Below are positions 1 through 8,142 of a stretch of DNA of 22,474 bases, piece by piece (positions within the stretch are counted from its first letter, which is position 1; each line of letters starts with the position of its first letter). The notes beneath the pieces were generated by a model, which saw only the letters and a program-made list of their open reading frames with translations, did no database searches and was not told the origin of the DNA. The stretch comes from Eubacterium sp. CAG:274 (lineage in GTDB: Bacteria; Bacillota; Clostridia; Lachnospirales; CAG-274), in assembly GCA_000432155.1 (NCBI GenBank), contig FR888465.1:1-22474 (forward strand). Reading direction: 5' to 3'. Both the position numbers and the translations under genes were made by a program.

Positions 1-38
1 AAATCCTCGTGTCGGCGGTTCGATTCCGTCTCTGGGCA
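1..38 (+). tRNA. tRNA-Phe(GAA), 3' part only
   Basis: The window opens inside a tRNA. Visible are the 3' side of the anticodon stem (TCCTC, 4-8), a 5-nt variable loop GTGTC (9-13), a complete T arm with a five-pair stem around TTCGATT (14-30) and the 3' acceptor strand TCTGGGC (31-37) with discriminator A at 38. Counting back, anticodon position 36 is A. Together with the short variable loop and a variable/T-arm region that closely resembles Firmicute tRNA-Phe, this points to Phe(GAA). The anticodon itself lies outside the window, so the identity is inferred. No CCA is encoded. Confidence 0.65.
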
Positions 39-60
39 CTCTTTTTACAACATTGGTTAT

Positions 61-131
61 GCGGGTGTGGTACAATGGTAGAACATCAGCCTTCCAAGCT
101 GAGGACGTGGGTTCGATTCCCATCACCCGCT
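61..131 (+). tRNA. tRNA-Gly(UCC)
   Basis: A complete 71-nt cloverleaf. Acceptor strand GCGGGTG (61-67) pairs with CACCCGC (124-130), and the discriminator is T at 131. The anticodon loop CTTCCAA contains TCC, and the T loop is TTCGATT. It decodes GGA/GGG glycine codons. CCA is not encoded. Confidence 0.95.
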
Positions 132-163
132 CTCATTTAGCTTTATCCCGTAAAATTTAATAT

Positions 164-235
164 GCGCGAGTGGCTCAGTGGTAGAGCATCGCCTTGCCAA
201 GGCGAGGGCCGCGGGTTCGAATCCCGTCTCGCGCT
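164..235 (+). tRNA. tRNA-Gly(GCC)
   Basis: A complete tRNA. Acceptor strand GCGCGAG (164-170) pairs with CTCGCGC (228-234), with discriminator T at 235. The anticodon loop CTTGCCAA region contains GCC, and the T arm carries GGTTCGAATCC. It decodes GGC/GGU glycine codons and lies 32 nt after the Gly(UCC) gene in the same cluster. CCA is not encoded. Confidence 0.95.
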
Positions 236-240
236 CTCTC

Positions 241-270
241 AAGACTTGAACATGGTTCAAGTCTTTTTTT
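241..270 (+). terminator. Intrinsic terminator of the tRNA cluster
   Basis: A perfect 11-bp stem (AAGACTTGAAC 241-251 with GTTCAAGTCTT 255-265), loop ATG, followed directly by a T run to 270. It ends the tRNA transcript six bases after the last tRNA. Confidence 0.93.
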
Positions 271-310
271 GTGTTTATTTTTAAATCTACATAATTATCA
301 CATAACTTTT

Positions 311-319
311 TGGTATACT
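311..319 (+). promoter_or_regulatory. Possible extended -10 promoter for the metal module
   Basis: TGGTATACT at 311-319 fits an extended -10 element (TGn followed by a TATAAT-like hexamer), 35 nt before the GTG start at 354. No good -35 hexamer sits at the right spacing. It is the best promoter candidate between the tRNA terminator and the first gene. Confidence 0.45.
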
Positions 320-353
320 CCAAACATAAATTTGTCAGAAAGGGCGAAGTTAT

Positions 354-1787
354 GTGGAAAATAAAATAATTAAAATAGGTGGTATGACCTGTATTAATTG
401 TAAAAAAGCTATAGAAAATGGATTGGGAAATATAACTGGTGTTGAAAGTGTTTCCGTCAACTATAAAACAGGTAAATGCGAAATAACGATTGATACAGGG
501 TTAGTTGGGTGGAAAGATATTTTTAATGCCATTGAAAATTTAGGCTATACAGTTGGAAATAATAAAAAGACAGACTTAATAAATATAGTTTCCATTGTGG
601 TTATAATTGTATCTCTGTACTATTTCCTTGAACAAACTGGGCTTTTGAATTTGCTGAATTTTGAAAAGGTAGCAGACAGTACAATGGGTTTTGGTATGCT
701 TTTTGTAATAGGGCTTATGACCTCTGTACATTGTATTGCAATGTGTGGAGGCATTAATGTTTCCCAATGCTTGTCTGAAAACAAAAAATTTAGTGGACTA
801 TATCCAGTAATGTATAATCTAGGGCGAGTAGTTTCATATACGGTTATTGGTTTCGTACTAGGTTTTGCAGGTATGCTTTTCGGTACAGGGGAAAATCTAG
901 GAGTATCATCAATAATTCAGGGACTTATAAAGTCTTTTGCCGGTATTTATATGGTTATTATGGGCGTAAATATGCTGGGCTTCGTGCCACAAATAAAAAG
1001 GCTTACTTTTCATTTGCCAAATTTTATAGGAAAGTTTAGAGTTAAAAATTCACAGCCTTTTGTTGTAGGCTTGCTAAATGGATTTATGCCTTGTGGTCCG
1101 TTACAATCTATACAGCTAGTGGCTTTAGCAACAGGAAATCCTTTTACTGGTGGACTTTCAATGTTTGCCTTTAGTTTAGGAACAGTTCCCCTTATGCTTG
1201 GGCTGGGGAGTCTAGTTTCGGTTTTAGGTAAAAGATTTACTGAGAAAATGATGACGGGGGGAGCAGTTCTTGTTACTGTAATGGGACTTGCCATGGTTTC
1301 TCAGGGTGCAAGTCTGACAGGAATGATTAAATCAGAAAATTTAATGGTGATTGTTGTTATGCTTGCTTTTATGTGCATAGTGGAAAATATTAATTTTAAT
1401 AAAAGGCAAGTAAAAACTGTGTCATTAATGATTATTTTGTTTATAGGAATTTTTACATCAAGGTTTATGGCTATTAATTATGTTTCAGAAAATGATGAAA
1501 GCAGTTATCATATGGAAAATGGTGTTCAGGTGGTGGAAAGTCAATTAGCCTCTGGAAAATATCCTAGTATAAAGGTTAAAAAAGATGTTCCTGTAAGGTG
1601 GATTATAAATGCCCCTGATGGCAGTATAAACGGCTGTAATTACAAAATTTATATAAATAGTTATGGCATTGAACATACATTTCAAAAGGGAGAGAATATA
1701 ATTGAGTTTACCCCAACAAAGTCGGAAAGTATAGGTTATTCCTGTTGGATGGGTATGATAAAAGGAAATATAAATGTAGTTGAATAA
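354..1787 (+). CDS. HMA domain / DsbD_2-TauE-like membrane protein with cupredoxin-like tail
   Basis: A 477-aa predicted integral membrane protein with three parts. Residues 1-68 form an HMA metal-binding domain with GMTCINC (Cys13 and Cys16), the CxxC that binds soft metals such as Cu(I). After one membrane segment, residues about 115-370 form a multi-helix domain of the sulfite exporter TauE/SafE-like DsbD_2 type, with the family hallmark LMTSVHCIAMCGGI and a second GFMPCGP motif. Residues about 395-477 resemble a cupredoxin-like domain with possible ligands Cys428, His441, Cys464 and Met466. The start is GTG; the overlapping ATG at 352 runs into an early stop. AAGGG precedes it by about 9 nt. 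The downstream DUF2318-like gene begins 13 nt after its stop. Related proteins are linked to copper handling or cytochrome biogenesis. The substrate here is inferred, not shown. Confidence 0.85.
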   Translation: MENKIIKIGGMTCINCKKAIENGLGNITGVESVSVNYKTGKCEITIDTGLVGWKDIFNAIENLGYTVGNNKKTDLINIVSIVVIIVSLYYFLEQTGLLNLLNFEKVADSTMGFGMLFVIGLMTSVHCIAMCGGINVSQCLSENKKFSGLYPVMYNLGRVVSYTVIGFVLGFAGMLFGTGENLGVSSIIQGLIKSFAGIYMVIMGVNMLGFVPQIKRLTFHLPNFIGKFRVKNSQPFVVGLLNGFMPCGPLQSIQLVALATGNPFTGGLSMFAFSLGTVPLMLGLGSLVSVLGKRFTEKMMTGGAVLVTVMGLAMVSQGASLTGMIKSENLMVIVVMLAFMCIVENINFNKRQVKTVSLMIILFIGIFTSRFMAINYVSENDESSYHMENGVQVVESQLASGKYPSIKVKKDVPVRWIINAPDGSINGCNYKIYINSYGIEHTFQKGENIIEFTPTKSESIGYSCWMGMIKGNINVVE

Positions 1788-1800
1788 AGGAGTTATAAAA

Positions 1801-2322
1801 ATGAAGAAAAAATCAAATAGTTTAGTAATTGTTGTTGTAGCTGTAATTGTGGCAGTATTAGCTTTTACATTACCAAAATTAATGTCACAGAAGGAGGAAG
1901 TATCTGTTTCGGCTGAAGCTGGTGAAAAAGATGTTCAAAATCTTTCTGAGAGTGAAGATTTAGTTATACCTTTAGACAAGGTGACTAATAATGTAACATT
2001 TTACGCAGTAGATGTAGATGGTACAGAAATGGAGGTTATGGCTGTTCGTGATAGTTCTGGAAATATAAGAACAGCTTTTAATACTTGTCAGGTTTGTTAC
2101 AGCTCAGGCAGAGGTTATTATCAGCAAGAGGGTAACGACTTAGTATGCCAAAATTGTGGAAATAGCTTTACAACTGACCAGGTAGGTTTGGAATCTGGTG
2201 GTTGTAATCCAGTTCCTATTATGGATAATGACAGAAAAATAACTGACACTTCTATTACGATAAGCTATGATTTTCTTAAAAATTATAAGGAAATATTTGC
2301 ACAATGGAAAACTGGATTTTAA
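1801..2322 (+). CDS. Membrane-anchored DUF2318-like Cys-rich protein
   Basis: A 173-aa protein with one N-terminal membrane anchor (about residues 8-28) and an extracytoplasmic domain carrying NTCQVCYSSGRGYY, then LVCQNCGNSF, then GGCNPVPI. These paired cysteines and the GGCNP element match the DUF2318 family, which is often found beside or fused to iron or other metal permeases; its biochemical role is unknown to me. The ATG at 1801 was chosen over an in-frame TTG at 1780 because AAAGGAG (1786-1792) lies 8 nt before it. The RBS overlaps the stop of the upstream HMA/DsbD_2 gene, which suggests coupled translation. It probably binds or passes metal or electrons at the membrane surface together with the upstream protein. 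Confidence 0.8.
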   Translation: MKKKSNSLVIVVVAVIVAVLAFTLPKLMSQKEEVSVSAEAGEKDVQNLSESEDLVIPLDKVTNNVTFYAVDVDGTEMEVMAVRDSSGNIRTAFNTCQVCYSSGRGYYQQEGNDLVCQNCGNSFTTDQVGLESGGCNPVPIMDNDRKITDTSITISYDFLKNYKEIFAQWKTGF

Positions 2323-2384
2323 GCAGGTTGCAATTAGTTTCGGTAGGTTTTATAATTAAATAAAGTTGATTAGAGGTGAGAGGT

Positions 2385-3080
2385 ATGGAAGAAAAGTTCA
2401 ATATTCTTGTTGTAGATGATGAGGAAATGATTTGTCAGGCTGTTACTGCCTATTTTACAGCAAATGGTTATACAGTTTTTACAGCAGATAGTGGGAAAAA
2501 GGCTGTTGATGTATTTAGCACTGAAAATATAGACTTTGTCATTTTAGACTTAATGCTACCGGAAATGACAGGGGAAGAAGTGTGCGAACATTTGAGAACC
2601 ATATCCTCTGTACCTATTCTTATGCTTACAGCCAAAACAGGCGATGATGATATAGTAAATGGACTTAATATAGGTGCTGATGATTATATGACAAAGCCAT
2701 TTAGTATGAAACAGCTTTTGGCAAGAGTTGAGGCTATAAGCAGACGATTTTCAAACAGTAATAAACCTTTGGCAAAGGTTTTTAAATATGATGATTTAGT
2801 GGTGGACTGTTCAAAAATGGAAGTGTTTTTAAATGGAAAATTTATTTCTGTTACGCCAATAGAATGGCGAATTTTATCCTCTATGATACAAAATCAGCGA
2901 AAGGTGTATACTAGAGATGAACTTTTGACAATAGCCTTTGGTACAGATTATGACGGCTTTGACCGTTCTGTAGATACTCATATTAAAAATTTGCGTAAAA
3001 AATTAGGCGATGACCCTAGAAAATCTACTTATATTCATACTGTTCATGGTATTGGTTACAGGTTTGGTGGTGAAGTATGA
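2385..3080 (+). CDS. OmpR-family response regulator
   Basis: A 231-aa two-component response regulator. The receiver domain (about 1-118) has the acidic pair Asp11/Asp12, the phosphoacceptor Asp55 in VILDLMLPE, the LTAKTGDDD switch region and Lys104 in KPF. The C-terminal part (about 130-231) is an OmpR/PhoB winged helix with RSVDTHIKNLRKKLGDD and the terminal IHTVHGIGYRF. The ATG at 2385 is preferred over a GTG at 2376, since GAGGTGAG (2373-2380) serves it as RBS. The last four bases overlap the kinase start (ATGA). It follows the metal genes by 62 nt with no visible terminator, so it probably controls them. That target is an inference from position. Confidence 0.93.
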   Translation: MEEKFNILVVDDEEMICQAVTAYFTANGYTVFTADSGKKAVDVFSTENIDFVILDLMLPEMTGEEVCEHLRTISSVPILMLTAKTGDDDIVNGLNIGADDYMTKPFSMKQLLARVEAISRRFSNSNKPLAKVFKYDDLVVDCSKMEVFLNGKFISVTPIEWRILSSMIQNQRKVYTRDELLTIAFGTDYDGFDRSVDTHIKNLRKKLGDDPRKSTYIHTVHGIGYRFGGEV

Positions 3081-4459
3081 ATATGAAACTTAGTACAAGG
3101 CTGACATTGGGTTTTTCCCTTATTGTTTTTGTTACAGTTGTATTGATTTATATAACAGCAAATATTGGTGTTGGCAGACAATATGAGGAGCATTTAAAAC
3201 TACAGCAAAAGAAAACAGCAGATACTATTGCTACAGGGCTGTCACAGCAATACAATTTTAGTACAGGCAAGTGGAATATAGACTATATTCATGGCTATGG
3301 TATGTATGCTTTAAATGAGGGATATATAGTTAAAGTTTATGACAATAGTGGAAATGTGGTTTGGGACGCAGAAAATCACGATATGACACTTTGCCACAAA
3401 ATAATGGATAATATAATCACTAAAATGAAAGAAAAACGACCAGAAATAAAGGGTAGTTTTTATAAATATGATTATGATTTGGTTAATAACGATACAAAGG
3501 TTGGAGTAGCTAAAATAAGCTATTACAGTCCTTACTCTATGAATGAAATAGATTTTAAATTTTTAGATGCACTAAACAAACTTTTACTTGTGTTGGGCGT
3601 TGGAGCAGTTGTAGTTGCAGGAATTTCAGGATATTTTCTTGCAAAATATATTTCAAACCCTATTGAAAAGGTTACAGATACAACCAGAAAAATTTCAGAG
3701 GGAAACTACAACATAGAAATGAAAAACAACATAAAAACAAAGGAATTGTTGGAGTTGAAAAATGCTGTAAATCAAATGGCTTATAACTTGAAAAATCAAG
3801 AAATGCTTAGAAAAAGGTTGGTTACAGATGTTGCTCACGAACTGAGGACACCTCTTACTAATGTAATGTCCCACATTGAGTTAATGGCTGACGGAATATG
3901 GGAGGCAAGTCCAGAAAGATTGGAAATATGTAGTAGTGAACTTGGTCGCATTTCAGAGATAATAAAAAATTTAGAAAAATTACAGCAAATAGAAAATGAA
4001 AATATGGATTTGTGCTGTGAAAATGTGTATTTAATAGATTTAATAGAACAATGCAATAAGGCTTTTGAAAGTAAGATGAAAGAAAAAGATATTAGCTGTA
4101 CAGTAGAGGGAGAAAGTACCATAGCTTGTGTGGATATTTCAAAATTTACACAGGTACTTCACAATTTGCTTTCAAATAGCATAAAGTACACAGAAAATGG
4201 TGGCAAAATAATATGGGAAGTGTACGAAAAGGGAAATAATAAGGTCATAACCATTACTGATACTGGTATTGGCATTGATGAGAACGATATTCCTTTTATA
4301 TTTGAACGATTTTACAGAACTGACATATCAAGACAGAGGAAAACCGGTGGTTCAGGTATAGGGCTTACCATTGTCAAGTCTATTGTGAAAGCTCACAATG
4401 GAAAAATTGAAGTTGAAAGTAAAAAAGGTAAAGGCAGTAAATTTACAATAACTTTATAG
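3077..4459 (+). CDS. Sensor histidine kinase
   Basis: A 460-aa membrane histidine kinase and partner of the preceding regulator, with which it overlaps by 4 nt. A first membrane helix (about 8-28) is followed by an extracellular sensor region of about 140 residues and a second helix (about 168-190). Then come a HAMP linker (about 190-243), HisKA with phosphoacceptor His254 in DVAHELRTPLTN, and an HATPase_c domain with N box HNLLSNSIKY (from His362), DTGIGI, FERFYR and GSGIGLTIVKSI. All kinase motifs are intact. The sensor region shows no obvious Cys or His cluster for metal binding, so its ligand is unknown. The gene is closed by a strong terminator. Confidence 0.94.
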   Translation: MNMKLSTRLTLGFSLIVFVTVVLIYITANIGVGRQYEEHLKLQQKKTADTIATGLSQQYNFSTGKWNIDYIHGYGMYALNEGYIVKVYDNSGNVVWDAENHDMTLCHKIMDNIITKMKEKRPEIKGSFYKYDYDLVNNDTKVGVAKISYYSPYSMNEIDFKFLDALNKLLLVLGVGAVVVAGISGYFLAKYISNPIEKVTDTTRKISEGNYNIEMKNNIKTKELLELKNAVNQMAYNLKNQEMLRKRLVTDVAHELRTPLTNVMSHIELMADGIWEASPERLEICSSELGRISEIIKNLEKLQQIENENMDLCCENVYLIDLIEQCNKAFESKMKEKDISCTVEGESTIACVDISKFTQVLHNLLSNSIKYTENGGKIIWEVYEKGNNKVITITDTGIGIDENDIPFIFERFYRTDISRQRKTGGSGIGLTIVKSIVKAHNGKIEVESKKGKGSKFTITL

Positions 4460-4463
4460 GAAG

Positions 4464-4500
4464 ACACCTGTTTTGTTAAGACAATAAAACAGGTGTTTTT
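4464..4500 (+). terminator. Intrinsic terminator after the kinase gene
   Basis: A perfect 11-bp stem (ACACCTGTTTT 4464-4474 with AAAACAGGTGT 4486-4496) with an 11-nt loop, followed by T residues to 4500. It begins 5 nt after the kinase stop and ends the metal/two-component unit. Confidence 0.93.
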
Positions 4501-4551
4501 GCGTAAATAGGCTCTCTTAATAATTATTTCATAGCTTTTTAATTTTGTATG

Positions 4552-4560
4552 TGTTATAAT
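4552..4560 (+). promoter_or_regulatory. Extended -10 promoter of the rimO unit
   Basis: TGTTATAAT at 4552-4560 is a perfect TATAAT with an upstream TGn, 41 nt before the rimO start. The -35 region (TAGCTT at 4532-4537, 17-bp spacing) is weak, as is usual for extended -10 promoters. Confidence 0.6.
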
Positions 4561-4600
4561 TAAAGTGATAATTAATGGTTTTTTAGTATAGGAGATATAT

Positions 4601-5944
4601 ATGGCAACGAAAATTAGTTTTGTGTCACTTGGCTGTGACAAAAATCTTATTGATAGTGAAATAATGCTTGGCTTAATTGATGAAAAGGGTTATATAATTA
4701 CACCTAATGATTCAGAGGCTGATGTTATTATTATTAATAGCTGTGGCTTTATATTAGACGCCAATCAGGAGGCTATTGACAAGGTTCTTGAAATGGCAGA
4801 CTATAAGGCAAATGGCAACTGCAAGGCACTTATTGTAACAGGCTGTATGGCACAGAGATATAAAGATGAAATTTTTGAATCTCTCCCAGAAGTTGATGCC
4901 GTAGTTGGTACTGGGGACTTTGAAAACATTGGTGCTGTAATTGACAGACTTTTAAATGGCGAAAAGAAGGTTCAGTTGGTTACTGATATTAACCACCTTT
5001 TAAATGAAAACAACAGCTACAAGAGAATGGTTACTACAACTGGTGGCTTTAGCTATTTAAAGATTGCAGAGGGTTGCGACAATAGATGTACTTACTGTAC
5101 AATACCTTCTCTTAGAGGTAAGTACCGTTCAAGAAATATTGAAAGTCTTGTAAAAGAGGCTGAAATATTAGCAGATAAGGGCGTCAGAGAGCTTATACTT
5201 ATTGCTCAGGATACTTCTCTTTATGGCAAGGATTTATACGGCGAACAGAAGTTACATGTTTTATTGCAGGAAATAAGCAAAATTGAAGACATAAAGTGGA
5301 TTAGAATTTTATACTGTTATCCTGAAAATGTATATGATGAACTTATTGATGAAATGGCATCAAATCCTAAGGTACTTCACTATTTAGATATGCCTGTTCA
5401 GCACACTAATGACAGAATATTAAAGTTAATGGGCAGAAGAAGTACAGGAGATAAAATTAAGGATACTGTAAACAGACTTAGAGCAAAAATGCCAGATATG
5501 TGTATCAGAACTACACTTATTACAGGTTTCCCAACTGAAACACAGGAAGAATTTGAAAGTGTTATTGACTTTATGAAAGAAGTTAAGTTCGATAGACTTG
5601 GTGTTTTCACCTATTCTCCAGAAGAAGGTACTCCAGCCTGTAGAATGGACGGTCAGATAGACGAAGAAATAAAGGCTCAGAGAAAAGAGTCTATTATGGA
5701 GGCTCAAATGGAAATTTCTGCCGAATTAGGACAGAAGTTTGTGGGCAAAACTCTTGAAGTTATCGTTGAGGGTAAAATTGAAGATGAAGACGATTTATAC
5801 TGTGGTAGAAGTTTCAGAGATTGCTATGAAATAGACGGCTTTGTTTTCTTTAAGAGCAGTGAAGAACTTATTGCAGGAGATTTCTATAACATCAAGATTA
5901 CTTCTGCAGGAGATTATGACTTAATTGGTGAGAGGGTGGAATAA
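4601..5944 (+). CDS. rimO: Ribosomal protein S12 methylthiotransferase RimO
   Basis: A 447-aa radical-SAM methylthiotransferase that adds a methylthio group to an aspartate of ribosomal protein S12. The N-terminal UPF0004 domain carries LGCDKNLIDSE (Cys12), INSCGF and TGCMAQRY, whose cysteines hold one iron-sulfur cluster. The radical-SAM cluster motif is CDNRCTYC (Cys159, Cys163, Cys166). A TRAM RNA-binding domain forms the last 65 or so residues. The LGC-KNL-DSE signature separates RimO from the tRNA enzyme MiaB. Length is normal. GGAGA (4591-4595) lies 5 nt before the ATG. pgsA begins on the base after its stop codon, so the two genes are probably translationally coupled. Confidence 0.96.
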   Translation: MATKISFVSLGCDKNLIDSEIMLGLIDEKGYIITPNDSEADVIIINSCGFILDANQEAIDKVLEMADYKANGNCKALIVTGCMAQRYKDEIFESLPEVDAVVGTGDFENIGAVIDRLLNGEKKVQLVTDINHLLNENNSYKRMVTTTGGFSYLKIAEGCDNRCTYCTIPSLRGKYRSRNIESLVKEAEILADKGVRELILIAQDTSLYGKDLYGEQKLHVLLQEISKIEDIKWIRILYCYPENVYDELIDEMASNPKVLHYLDMPVQHTNDRILKLMGRRSTGDKIKDTVNRLRAKMPDMCIRTTLITGFPTETQEEFESVIDFMKEVKFDRLGVFTYSPEEGTPACRMDGQIDEEIKAQRKESIMEAQMEISAELGQKFVGKTLEVIVEGKIEDEDDLYCGRSFRDCYEIDGFVFFKSSEELIAGDFYNIKITSAGDYDLIGERVE

Positions 5945-6496
5945 ATGAATTTACCTAATAAGTTGACTATGGCAAGAATTATAATGATACCTATTTTCCT
6001 TGTGCTTTTGCTTTGCCCATTAGGCTTAGACAAGCAGGTTGCAAGATATATTGCTACAGGTATATTCTGTATTGCCTCTATTACAGATTGTTTAGACGGC
6101 TATATTGCTAGAAAATACAATCTTGTAACAAATTTTGGAAAGTTTATGGACCCATTGGCTGACAAGCTTTTGGTTTCATCAGCTATGATTGCCCTTATTG
6201 GTATGAACGATGCAGTTGTACCTTTAAGTAGCGTTGTTGTTATTATAATTATTGCAAGAGAATTTATGATAACAGGTTTTAGAACTCTTGCAGTAGAACA
6301 GAACATTGTAATTGCTGCTGGTTTTTGGGGAAAGTTAAAGACTATATGTCAAATGTTTATGATTATATTCTTGCTTTTAAACTTTAATAACAGCGTTACT
6401 ATTGTGATTTCACATATTCTTATTTGGGCAAGTCTTATATTAGCTATTGTTTCAGCTGTTGATTATATTGTAAATAACAAGCAGGTTTTGAAGTAA
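5945..6496 (+). CDS. pgsA: CDP-diacylglycerol-glycerol-3-phosphate 3-phosphatidyltransferase
   Basis: A 183-aa multi-pass membrane enzyme that makes phosphatidylglycerol phosphate from CDP-diacylglycerol and glycerol-3-phosphate, the committed step to phosphatidylglycerol and cardiolipin. It starts with NLPNKLTMARI, typical of PgsA, and contains the CDP-alcohol phosphotransferase motif as DGYIARKY followed by GKFMDPLADK, with the metal-binding aspartates intact. Several hydrophobic helices follow. The RBS GAGAGGGTGG (5931-5940) lies inside the end of rimO and there is no gap between the genes. A pgsA-like gene next to rimO is a common Firmicute arrangement. Confidence 0.93.
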   Translation: MNLPNKLTMARIIMIPIFLVLLLCPLGLDKQVARYIATGIFCIASITDCLDGYIARKYNLVTNFGKFMDPLADKLLVSSAMIALIGMNDAVVPLSSVVVIIIIAREFMITGFRTLAVEQNIVIAAGFWGKLKTICQMFMIIFLLLNFNNSVTIVISHILIWASLILAIVSAVDYIVNNKQVLK

Positions 6497-6550
6497 AATA
6501 GATTTAATTAAGGGTACAGGGCAAATGCTTAAAAAGTGCAGGTGATATAT

Positions 6551-7912
6551 ATGAGGGGTAAGGTCATTACATCGGCATTACTTACAGTTGTGTTAAGCTG
6601 TAGTAGTGTGTATGGTTCCGAAGCCTTTGATAATATGAGTACAAGCGAGCAGGCTCAAACTGCTGGTGCTTATATAGAGGAAATTATAAAGGATATACAA
6701 AACAACTACTACGGTGGAAATGTTACAACAGACCAGTTGGTTCAGGCTGCTATAAAGGGTATGACAGGTCAGCTTGATGAGTATAGTCAGTATATTGACA
6801 TTGATGAATATAATGCCATAAAAGCTGATTCAGCATCTACACACTATGCTCCTGATTTTAAATGTGAGTTTAACGACAATGGCTATCCTATTATAAAGGA
6901 AATAAGTAGAAACTCAGTTGCCTATAAACAGGGATTAAGAGAGGGCGATGAAATAAGGGAAATAAGCAACATTAGTGCTTATGGTATTGGCGTAGACGAA
7001 TACCAGACTCTTGTTACAAAGACCTCCAGTTCTACAGTTTCTATGAAGATTGCTAGTACAGGTGCTATTAAGAAAATGGATGTCAAGCTTACTAGAGTTG
7101 ACAATAGTTCTGTAGAGGTTGTAGCTATGTCAAAGCTAAGTGGTAAAAATCAGAACTACGATGACAAGACTATAGGCTATGTAAAGGTAAAGGAATTTAC
7201 TGAAAATGTAGGAAGTGAATTTCAACAGGCTGTTGCTAAGTTGCAGGCATCAGGTGCAAAAAAACTTATTATTGATTTAAGAGGAAATACTGGTGGCTAT
7301 GTAGATGCAGCTATTGCTATGGCGAAGCAAATTGTGCCAGAGGGTGTTATTATTTCTACTAAGGATAAACAGGGCAAAGAAACTGTTTACAAATCTGATT
7401 TAAAGGTAAGACCTTTTGAAAAGTATGTTATTTTGGTAGATAATAACACAGCATCAGCAGCAGAAATTGTGGCATCGGCTATGCAGGATAGCGGTGTTGC
7501 TAAAATTGTAGGCGAAAAGACATTTGGTAAAGGTATTATGCAAAGTGTTACTGCCTATGAGGGTCTTGGTGTTCTGAAAATGACTACACAGGAATATACT
7601 ACAAGATTAGGTCGAATAATAAATGGCATAGGTATTACGCCAGATATATCTATTGACAGACTAAAGTTTGTGTCAGAAACAGATACCTTGGATAGTAAAA
7701 ATGTAGAGTCAGCTGTAAAGTTTTTAGGCTATAAAATAGATAAAGAAAATACAGTTGCAAAGGACTTAGGTATGTATCAGCTGGAAATGGGATTGCCAGT
7801 AACCTATGTTTTGGATAAAGCTACAGTAAGTGCAATTAATTTGGAAATATATAACGATATGATAAATAATGACAGAGCACTTACTGCTGGATATTTGAGT
7901 TTATTGTCATAA
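6551..7912 (+). CDS. Secreted S41 C-terminal processing peptidase (CtpA/CtpB-like)
   Basis: A 453-aa serine protease with an N-terminal signal sequence or membrane anchor (about 1-23). A PDZ domain (about 85-170, with SVAYKQGLREGDEI) is followed by the S41 catalytic domain with IDLRGNTGGYVDAA. The nucleophile is Ser302 in NTASAAEIVASA and the general base is Lys327 in EKTFGKGI. Their 25-residue spacing equals that of Prc/CtpA enzymes. The tail (about 385-453) may be a degenerate peptidoglycan-binding domain. The ATG at 6551 is chosen over a GTG at 6536 because AGGTGA (6540-6545) sits 5 nt before it. It lies 54 nt after pgsA without a terminator. CtpB-type paralogues act in sporulation signalling, but a general envelope role is equally possible. 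Confidence 0.9.
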   Translation: MRGKVITSALLTVVLSCSSVYGSEAFDNMSTSEQAQTAGAYIEEIIKDIQNNYYGGNVTTDQLVQAAIKGMTGQLDEYSQYIDIDEYNAIKADSASTHYAPDFKCEFNDNGYPIIKEISRNSVAYKQGLREGDEIREISNISAYGIGVDEYQTLVTKTSSSTVSMKIASTGAIKKMDVKLTRVDNSSVEVVAMSKLSGKNQNYDDKTIGYVKVKEFTENVGSEFQQAVAKLQASGAKKLIIDLRGNTGGYVDAAIAMAKQIVPEGVIISTKDKQGKETVYKSDLKVRPFEKYVILVDNNTASAAEIVASAMQDSGVAKIVGEKTFGKGIMQSVTAYEGLGVLKMTTQEYTTRLGRIINGIGITPDISIDRLKFVSETDTLDSKNVESAVKFLGYKIDKENTVAKDLGMYQLEMGLPVTYVLDKATVSAINLEIYNDMINNDRALTAGYLSLLS

Positions 7913-7917
7913 CCATA

Positions 7918-7947
7918 TTGACAATGAACGCACAAGTGAGATATAAT
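7918..7947 (+). promoter_or_regulatory. Near-consensus promoter of pyrG
   Basis: TTGACA (7918-7923) and TATAAT (7942-7947) are both perfect housekeeping hexamers, separated by 18 bp. Transcription from here gives a leader of about 190 nt before the pyrG start at 8143. The -35 lies 5 nt past the peptidase stop. Confidence 0.85.
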
Positions 7948-8142
7948 AAAACTTAATGTAGGAAAAGAGAATATTAATTGGGTTTTAGTCAAATGATGTA
8001 GAAACAGTATATTTTTGCTCTATGATTTTGTCAGACAAAGTGCCTAGACAATGAAGTACATTATTTAAACTTGATTTTCCTTTTTCTAAAAAGAAACAGA
8101 TATAAATATAGAGCTTAATAATAACATTATGAGGTGCGTAAA
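7948..8142 (+). other. Untranslated leader of pyrG
   Basis: A 195-nt AT-rich stretch between the promoter and pyrG with no open reading frame of note. AGGAAAA near 7960 could pair with TTTTCCT near 8076-8082, which would fold the leader on itself. There is no clear terminator hairpin followed by a T run. The start region lacks the GGGC initial sequence used for CTP-sensitive reiterative attenuation of pyrG in Bacillus, so the control mechanism is not evident. Confidence 0.4.

Noticed and set aside
123..323. Minus-strand reading frame over the tRNA genes containing RERETGFEPA and STTEPL
   Set aside because: It is the well-known spurious frame antisense to tRNA genes; it covers two real tRNAs and a terminator and has no RBS.
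6551..6620. Lipobox in the S41 peptidase signal (VVLSC)
   Set aside because: Leu at -2 is unusual for a lipobox and a normal signal or anchor explains the segment, so lipoprotein status was not called.
7948..8142. CTP-sensitive attenuator before pyrG
   Set aside because: No GGGC initial sequence and no hairpin with a T run were found.
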